Source of the DNA: Trichobilharzia regenti
Lineage: Eukaryota; Platyhelminthes; Trematoda; Strigeidida; Schistosomatidae
DNA length: 64,000 bases
Assembly (NCBI GenBank): GCA_944472135.2
Contig: OX235264.1
Location: 96,358,319-96,422,318, forward strand
Direction of reading: 5' to 3'
A program made the position numbers and the translations under genes. Below are positions 60,801 through 64,000 of this stretch, piece by piece (the stretch's first letter is position 1; every line of letters begins with the position of its first letter). The notes under the pieces were generated by a model. The model had not been told where the DNA came from. It saw only the letters and a list, made by a program, of their open reading frames with translations, and did no database searches.

Positions 60801-62670
60801 AGTGATATTTTGCTAAATCAACAACTCTTCAGTGTTTCCAAACTTAAATCAAGTCAAGGAAGATTTGGAAAGACTTAAATGGGTAGCTACAATATGAAAG
60901 CATATGTGTAATTATGTCAATGATTCAAGCCGCATAAACTCCAGTCTTAATCAGTCATTAAAGATTCTCTTATCATTAACACCTACATTCTTCTGTGCAC
61001 AGTTCAGGCCATCAATTAAAGAATACTTTTAAGTGTTGCTCTGTAGGGACCACCAAGCTCAACAAAGTTGGGTGTGAGGACAAATACTTGTCAGTGACAA
61101 TACCTGGCAGCCGCACTATGTATCACAAATAGGCAGAAGTTAGAGTTCATGAATCATTGGATTTCTTTCCAGTGACTGAATGACCAAGAGGATCACCTTG
61201 TAAGCTGAAAGTCCTGGGTTCGACCCCTGGTGGGTTCATCGGTGAGAAGTGCTTAAGGGTTCTAAACAAGAACAGATTAGCTTTCCAGCACACCATCGTT
61301 TTCCATGATTCTCTAATTGAAGTCATTTCGTGATCAATCTATATATTAAGGAATGACTGGATGTATGCCAGTCATGGATTTAGTTGTCAAATCACCCTCC
61401 CCAACTGCAAACCTAATACCAACACTCCAGTATTCAATAGCTTGTCATTTTAACCGACACAGTGATTTCCCATAAAACCCAATATCCAGCCTATTTCACC
61501 TTCAATAGCATACGACCAAACTAGTGTTGTGGAGTGAGCCGCTGACAAAAACTTATAGGTAGCATTCGTGTGTGTGTGTGTGATGTCTTCTGCGAGATTC
61601 TTTCATTTCGGACTAACGGACTGAGTAACGCAGGAAGAAATGAAGATCCTTGTGAAATAATACATAGAAAGCATGAAAGAAAGAAAATAAGCAAAACAAG
61701 GATGACTTTTGCACAAGGAAATTTAAATGTAAGGTTTCCGTATTTTTCCAGTTTGTTCCCCCGAAACACTATCCTTTTTAACTAGATTTAAGTAGACTAG
61801 TAGCCTATTGGCTTAAGCACCTCACTTTCAGACAACAAATCCTATGTCTTAATCCCACTTCACTTACTTAGGCCTGGGCAACTGACCGGATAGTATCGTT
61901 AAACTTCACACGATAGATGGGACTTATAACTCAGTACCGGGTTACTCCTTATTATTTATTAAAACAAACTTAGCATAAAATAGGCACTATAAGATGCGCT
62001 ACACAGAATCCCATAGTTTGTGAGAGAGTTGTGATACTGCCCGAACACCCAAACCGAAGCAGTTGGTTGTCTTAATGGGCCTTCCTCCCCAGAAGCTTTG
62101 ACTTGACGTCCAATCCACAAGACAGTATATCAGTGTTAAGAGCTGCGTCCCCATGGTTTCCGGTGACCAAAACAGGTTCATATGCCATTCGATCAGTTCG
62201 CATTCTGTAGCCTATGTACACCTTAAGTTTGGAACCAGAGCTTTCCAGCTGAGCTAACTTAGGTAGACTAACATGTCCACCAGTCCGGTTGTAAGCGCCA
62301 GGCGTTCGCATTCACCCCTTCAATTATGTGAAGAATATCCCCGCTGCGTGAAGTTATTGAATAGGAGTTAGTTACCTGGTAGACGCGATGAGTTCCATCA
62401 ACTAACTATATTTACAGGGAAAATAAGGCTTTACAAACAGTATAAGTCAATTTTAAGTAATCCGATAAAATAAAGCAAACTTGCCTGTATCATAATTTAT
62501 ATCAGGTAGTCGATCAGTTGGAAAACTTATAATAGAATTCACTTGATGCAACTTTAACCATTTCACTAAAGCTAGATTCTCTGGTGCAAGTGATTTTGAT
62601 AAAGACTCCAGCTTCGACTTTGATTCCCACCACCATTGATGACTCAAAGTTAAATTACTTCCGGTTAAAC
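48309..62670 (-). CDS. Carboxypeptidase D-like membrane protein, last four exons (spliced, 5' partial)
   Basis: The exons are 62670-62485, 59215-58689, 55235-54965 and 48862-48309. All boundaries keep the reading frame (phases 1, 0 and 1) and the total is 2 bases plus 512 codons including TGA. Seen: an M14-like C-terminal half, a transthyretin-like beta domain (PPGVYRITLRAKGY), a hydrophobic segment (YRLYVVGMIGASIVAIFSL onward) and an acidic tail. Known: M14 N/E carboxypeptidases pair a zinc peptidase with this beta domain, and carboxypeptidase D adds a membrane anchor, a cytoplasmic sorting tail and an inactive last peptidase domain. Inference: this is the inactive last domain of a CPD-like protein of the secretory pathway. 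The earlier exons lie beyond the right edge. Introns are 3.3, 3.5 and 6.1 kb and full of retroelements. It could also be a single-domain divergent membrane carboxypeptidase. Confidence 0.72.
49100..49635 (+). pseudogene. LINE R2 C-terminal and 3' end
   Basis: Broken frames give GFETWLLEVDHKKQLAIYDH, then MKPLKVSFS, HVGG, NQWVETICDMAQNRSQWRRC-like coding and a 3' part with TGTGGTACACGAAGTGTGGC. Lies in the 6.1-kb intron region of the host gene, antisense to it. Confidence 0.72.
49885..50140 (-). pseudogene. LINE R2 fragment
   Basis: Plus landmarks GTAACTCTTCTCCAACGTAA, AGCTTCACAACCTCATCGAT and TACCTAACACTCTACACGTC match 56330-56500 and 42190-42360, which are minus-strand R2. Confidence 0.65.
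50380..50690 (+). pseudogene. LINE R1 3' end
   Basis: Coding scraps LRTPLDDITIQAGP in broken frames, then GAAGACTTATGTTCCACTCG and AAGGGGATAATAACAATAAT, the R1 tail. Confidence 0.7.
50818..53345. repeat. Large compound inverted repeat, probably PLE terminal repeats
   Basis: Inner arms: 51353-52040 and 52107-52793, about 690 bases each and nearly identical in reverse complement, with a loop of about 66 bases. Outer pair: 50818-50900 is the reverse complement of about 53255-53345 (GATAAGTTTATTT, AATACTGCA-type, GGATGAC.TTTC). The loop start (ATCTTGACTACAGTTCATTT) is also repeated inverted at 51284-51305. It sits inside the host intron. Confidence 0.85.
52694..52744 (+). ncRNA. Hammerhead-like ribozyme motif in right arm
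   Basis: CTGAAGA at 52701-52707, a 6- to 7-base stem II (TTCGGA/TCCGAA) closing CCAGAT, GAAA at 52730-52733, then CGTC with cleavage expected after C52737. Stem I pairs TTCC (before CTGAAGA) with GGAA (after the site). Stem III is only C-G plus A-U, as in the minimal hammerheads described from Penelope-like elements. The left-arm copy at about 51405-51450 (minus) reads CCGAAGA, a U4 to C change, so it is probably inactive. Confidence 0.6.
53346..53848. other. Unassigned spacer with (AAT)n microsatellite
   Basis: AATAATAATGATAATGATAA-type runs lie between about 53660 and 53830. A (GA)n run is at 53541-53554. Confidence 0.5.
53850..54390 (-). pseudogene. PLE P2-like GIY-YIG endonuclease, diverged
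   Basis: Minus frames give FKGDDVQEVVKRRLDKAIKR, TYYAAKRVFLNITKRVLQQF, VCQFEFVCGSKYIGSTERRL and STRMMEYLPKLLKTAECKVP, then a frame change to YGHDIDAVKSFTIVSKQRN and VHKPGLCVQKE. The core C..GSKYIGST.RRLSTR is GIY-YIG. It differs clearly from the other P2 copies, so it is a separate subfamily. Confidence 0.72.
54391..54964. other. Intron sequence, partly LINE-like
   Basis: 54760-54930 contains CATGTTGACAACATTCTCCA and GTCTACACATCCCTACGTGG, which resemble the R2 3' region on minus (compare 56190-56290). Confidence 0.4.
54965..55235 (-). CDS. Exon: transthyretin-like (CarboxypepD_reg) domain and start of membrane segment
   Basis: The acceptor is TTTGTGTAG and the donor is ATTG|GTGAGT. The 90 codons open with DSNDQPISWVRVHIDYMRSE and contain STDQNGHFSVVLPPGVYRIT and LRAKGYLDLSEIIIVDI. 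This is the usual pattern of the seven-stranded beta-sandwich after M14 N/E peptidase domains ('G..V.D..G.PI..A.I.V...T..DG.Y..LLPPG.Y.V...A.GY'). Such domains are structural or folding partners, not catalytic. The last residues (YRLYVVGMIG) begin the transmembrane helix finished by the next exon. Confidence 0.85.
55326..55348. repeat. (CA)n microsatellite
   Basis: TTTCACACACACACACACAC and onward, in the intron upstream of the transthyretin-like exon. Confidence 0.9.
55770..55955 (+). pseudogene. LINE R1 fragment, left of R2 insertion
   Basis: GCAATACGAAGACAAACAAA, GGTACAAGAAGCAGAAGAGA, AGTTATCTAGGCAGCGTCGT and TTCAGCTACAGGTG give TNKLVQEAEEIGVQVHMEKK and LSYLGSVVSATG in broken frames, the R1 block 'TYLGS.VS.TGG'. 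Confidence 0.72.
55956..56635 (-). pseudogene. LINE R2 fragment inserted in R1
   Basis: From the (CTGT)n 3' tail at about 55958-55972 through CGACACGCCACACTCCATGT, CATTGAGAACGATTTTGAGC, CGTCCCGAGGACCCCAACCA, ATTTCATTGACTGGCGCCAT and GCTTCACAACCTCGTCGATT. The 3' tail end and the coding scraps are the reverse complement of the R2 order at 12.7-13.27 kb. Confidence 0.78.
56636..57205 (+). pseudogene. LINE R1 fragment, right of R2 insertion
   Basis: Continues R1 exactly where it stopped: GATGAGGATGTCAAAAACAG (DEDVKNRIGKAKH), SVYKPSALSIHNKCQIFNTN-like, KSVTAS, then LRIRWLAGKDNQQG-like and the 3' end GAAGTCCTATGTTCCACTCA with an A-rich tail. Confidence 0.75.
57440..58020 (+). pseudogene. LINE R1 3' part, decayed
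   Basis: Broken coding (FGLLTLKSVHLYDSDTYYAQ, RKKLRRNAHTPEKTIE) and a 3' end GAAGATCTATGTTTTACTAT followed by AATAATACTA. Second R1 copy in tandem with the one ending at 57205. Confidence 0.65.
58110..58275 (-). mobile_element. tRNA-headed SINE, same variant as 21940-22125
   Basis: AGCTTGATTCCACACCGTAA, AATTTTCAGCATGTGATAAC, GTAGCCCAAATTTTGCAGGC, then on minus the head CACAGTGGTTAGGACTCTCG. The tail shared with the 21.9-kb copy shows this is a repeat unit. Confidence 0.6.
58380..58565 (+). mobile_element. SINE-D copy with hammerhead-like core
   Basis: B box CTGGGTTCGATCCCAGTG, then CTGATGAAGCGTCCACCAAA, CAAGGACGAAATAGCTACCA and TCAATGGTTCTCTGACTGAA. CTGATGA, a GTCC/GGAC stem and GAAA are all present, but I cannot draw a convincing stem I at the usual cleavage site. 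Confidence 0.6.
58689..59215 (-). CDS. Exon: M14 carboxypeptidase-like domain, part 2
   Basis: The acceptor is CTTTATTTTAG at 59216 and the donor is CAT|GTGAGT at 58689/58688, phase 0. It encodes about 176 residues. The middle is low-complexity, with a run of five Asn and a Ser/Ala/Leu-rich insert. Near the end VGLTLCPGCFSPTPSGVARV aligns with the M14 segment that carries the catalytic Glu ('TLELGC'); Cys stands where Glu is needed. The GGMQDYNY-like segment with the substrate Tyr is not recognisable either. The exon closes with LLLGLIEHTSLTGLGSLGLI and GHVH, the bridge to the beta domain ('LL..IE..H.GI.G.V'). Confidence 0.72.
59365..59705 (+). mobile_element. Smα-type SINE, diverged, with CTGACGA and GAAA kept
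   Basis: Flank GGCCTCAGTTGACATGTCAA; head AGGAGGTGGTCTAATGGATA; ribozyme CTGACGAGTCGTGAATACGG, GAAATGCGAATTCTG. Both catalytic boxes match the consensus; stem II is GTCG/CGGC; stem I is weak (wobble pairs) and stem III poor. Confidence 0.65.
59706..60164. other. Unassigned intron sequence
   Basis: Nothing recognised. Confidence 0.4.
60165..60397 (-). mobile_element. SINE family A, complete
   Basis: On minus: GTCGGTGGCACAGCGGTCAG, GGGGTTCGATCCCCGGCCGA, CTCCTTTACCTCGCTAAGCC, GCTGGTAAAGAGGGAAGGTT, GGCATGAGGCTAGCAACCCC and the tail GAAGCCCTATGTTCCACTGG, GGAACGTGAAGGAAAAAAAA. The clearest full-length family-A copy in the window. Confidence 0.88.
60545..60770 (+). pseudogene. LINE R1 3' end
   Basis: VDSRVEPKNGERRVEHVSES and IVKWRCAAEVLCLSRNLVE match the R1 C-terminal block 'WR..VEALCSTRN'. 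The tail is AGTGGAATAGTAATGG. Confidence 0.68.
61038..61345 (+). mobile_element. SINE family E
   Basis: TGAGGACAAATACTTGTCAG, GGCAGAAGTTAGAGTTCATG, CCAGTGACTGAATGACCAAG, B box GGGTTCGACCCCTGG and CGTTTTCCATGATTCTCTAA, parallel to 26900-27215. Confidence 0.68.
61346..62484. other. Intron sequence with an unrecognised less AT-rich segment
   Basis: 62000-62340 is less AT-rich than its surroundings and is open on minus for 79 codons (62311-62072: HVSLPKLAQLESSGSKLKVY, RMRTDRMAYEPVLVTGNHGD). I do not recognise it. A tRNA-like scrap may lie at 61797-61860. Confidence 0.4.
62485..62670 (-). CDS. Exon: M14 carboxypeptidase-like domain, part 1
   Basis: The exon follows a TTTTTCTAAG acceptor and begins with two bases of a split codon, then LTGSNLTLSHQWWW. 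The stretch PENLALVKWLKLHQ matches the M14 N/E segment that reads roughly 'PE..AVI.WLK', just before the third zinc ligand. In active enzymes 'LSANLHGG..V.NYP.D' follows; here it is SIISFPTDRLPDINYDT, so the zinc-binding His is absent. The upstream 'DLNRNFP' substrate-binding Asn-Arg is replaced by NLTLSHQ. There is no good GT donor in frame. ACAG|GCAAGT at 62485/62484 is a consensus GC donor, and its phase fits the next exon (G+AC makes Asp, giving NYDTDPSESQYG). Confidence 0.7.
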
Positions 62671-62899
62671 CTTAGAAAAACAAAAACAACAAAGGCAGCA
62701 TAAATAATAACTGAAGTAGAACAAAACTTTCCAAATGAAACAAACTGATTATTTAAGTCTGTAAACGGGCTTTTAAGTCACTATCGAAAGATACAAATCT
62801 TTAGGGATAATTAAAAATAATACCGCTATTGCTAACTTTAACATTAACAACGCCCTGACTGACTGTATAACGTCGTATACACTGTCCACCAGTTCACCA

Positions 62900-63650
62900 G
62901 TTCATATACAGCATAACCATGGAAGTTGGTTTCTTCTTTAAGTATCCGAAGCAGAAGAAGCATTATTCATGCGTGACCAAAGAGTCCAGGGACAACAGCT
63001 TACCACCAGCCCTGTTTGACTTAGTTTTTGGGGTTGCATGTGTATGAAGATCTCATCGGTGACTACGGACTGCCACAAGGTAAGTCGGAGTATACAATTT
63101 TCACGGCCAATCCTTCAGGTGATACTGCAGCTGATATCCTGAAGAATCGCTTATGTAGATCACTGAGGAAAGCCTTCTTTACAGCTGAGCTACGGATTAA
63201 TCTCTACAGTCAAAAAATGATTAATGGATGTGTGAAGGATAAACTGCCGCTTTGGGTCACTTCAATATGTGTTTATAAATTTACCTACTCGTGTGGAGCT
63301 AGTTATATTTGCCGCACAAAGCGTACACTTTCGGAATGCATCTCTGAACATTATCCGGCATGGTTAGCGAAAGGACAATGCAAGGCAATTACTAGCTCAA
63401 TTCTCGAGCACTTGATGAATTCAAACCAAGTAGCTCCACCAGAGTTGTCTTTCAAGATCATCTACAAGGTGAGGCCAAATGGAACAAAGGGCGTCAGGTT
63501 TTGGCCTTTGTGTATGGGGGAGGGACTGGCAATTCGTCTACACAACCCCGAACTCTGTATACAGAATAAGTTTGTCCAGTCTCTTATTCTACCTTGATCT
63601 TAACCTCTTCACTAGTCGTTCCCTGTAAAAAAAATTTTAATTTTTTTCAA
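62900..63650 (+). pseudogene. PLE family P2 endonuclease, near-intact frame
   Basis: The 189-codon frame 63028-63597 gives DYGLPQGKSEYTIF, DTAADILKNRLCRSLRKAFF, ICVYKFTYSCGASYICRTKR, TLSECISEHYPAWLAKGQCK, SSILEHLMNSNQVAPPELSF and a C-terminus CIQNKFVQSLILP. It is the same fold as 36450-37010, but the GIY-YIG Gly (YIG) is Cys (YIC) and the core Arg (LS.RI) is Cys (LSECI). Probably inactive despite the open frame. The T-rich 3' end follows. Confidence 0.75.
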
Positions 63651-63794
63651 ATTTCTAATTTCACTTTTAGTTTGCTTTTACTTTAATAATTAATTCACTA
63701 TTATCACTCTCATAAGTTCGTTTTGTGCATTTTCATAAACGGAAAACTTCAAAGTCTGAACATGACTAATTTACCACCTGTCTATACTCACACA

Positions 63795-64000
63795 AGTGCG
63801 TTGTGGTTCAGTGGTAGGATACTAAGCAGTCACTCACAAGGTACAGGGATAAGCCGCCGGCCAACATACTCCAGACACTGAAGCACAGTAAAACATGGAA
63901 GGTCTAGAGTGAGTCTAGCAACACCACTCCGTGAAAAAGAAAACCACTGCTACTGAAATTTCAAAGCTTAAGCTTGAAATCCTATGTTCCTGATAGGATA
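63795..64000 (+). mobile_element. SINE family A, cut by window edge
   Basis: GCGTTGTGGTTCAGTGGTAG (A box), ATGGAAGGTCTAGAGTGAGT, CTAGCAACACCACTCCGTGA, and TTGAAATCCTATGTTCCTGA at the very end. The middle is diverged. Confidence 0.65.

Overview
The window looks like nuclear DNA of a flatworm of the schistosome (blood-fluke) type. I infer this from an AT-rich, intron-bearing sequence packed with the repeat classes known from these worms: Smα-type SINEs carrying hammerhead-ribozyme cores, RTE-like LINE fragments, Penelope-like element (PLE) fragments with GIY-YIG endonuclease domains, and short solo LTRs. I see no bacterial operons, rRNA, ordinary tRNA gene or CRISPR array. The species cannot be fixed from the sequence alone.

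One host gene is visible. It lies on the minus strand in the last 14 kb and continues past the right edge. Four exons (62670-62485, 59215-58689, 55235-54965, 48862-48309) join in phase and give 511 codons, ending in a TGA. The order is: the late part of an M14 (N/E subfamily) carboxypeptidase-like domain, a transthyretin-like beta domain, one transmembrane segment and an acidic cytoplasmic tail. This matches the end of carboxypeptidase D. Every catalytic or zinc-binding position I can align in this part of the domain is substituted, so it looks like an inactive domain. The first intron appears to use a GC-AG boundary.

From 1 to about 47 kb I find no host exon. This part is a layered graveyard of mobile DNA. 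1-4.0 kb holds a 1.33-kb segment repeated in direct orientation with a 2,687-base period. 4.0-7.3 kb is unrecognised. 7.5-9.6 kb has a solo LTR, a tRNA-derived SINE and a PLE reverse-transcriptase piece. 12-25 kb alternates two LINE families (called R1 and R2 here), PLE ends and SINEs, with a clean solo LTR at 24.3 kb. 25.6-31.8 kb has PLE ends, a fold-back SINE and an LTR inside a PLE. 32.5-41.4 kb has Smα-type SINEs, PLE endonuclease domains and a LINE inside a PLE. 41.9-46.8 kb has the longest R2 and R1 fragments.

The introns of the host gene carry the same families. The long intron at 48.9-55 kb contains a large inverted repeat (arms of about 690 bases) with a hammerhead-like motif in each arm. 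The 55.2-58.7 kb intron contains R2 inserted into R1. Nested insertions at 28 kb, 39-40.8 kb and 55.8-57.2 kb give relative ages. The tRNA-headed SINE family A shares its 3' end with LINE R1, which suggests R1 supplied the machinery that copied it. Family labels R1, R2, P1, P2 and SINE-A, -D, -E are mine, used only inside this annotation.
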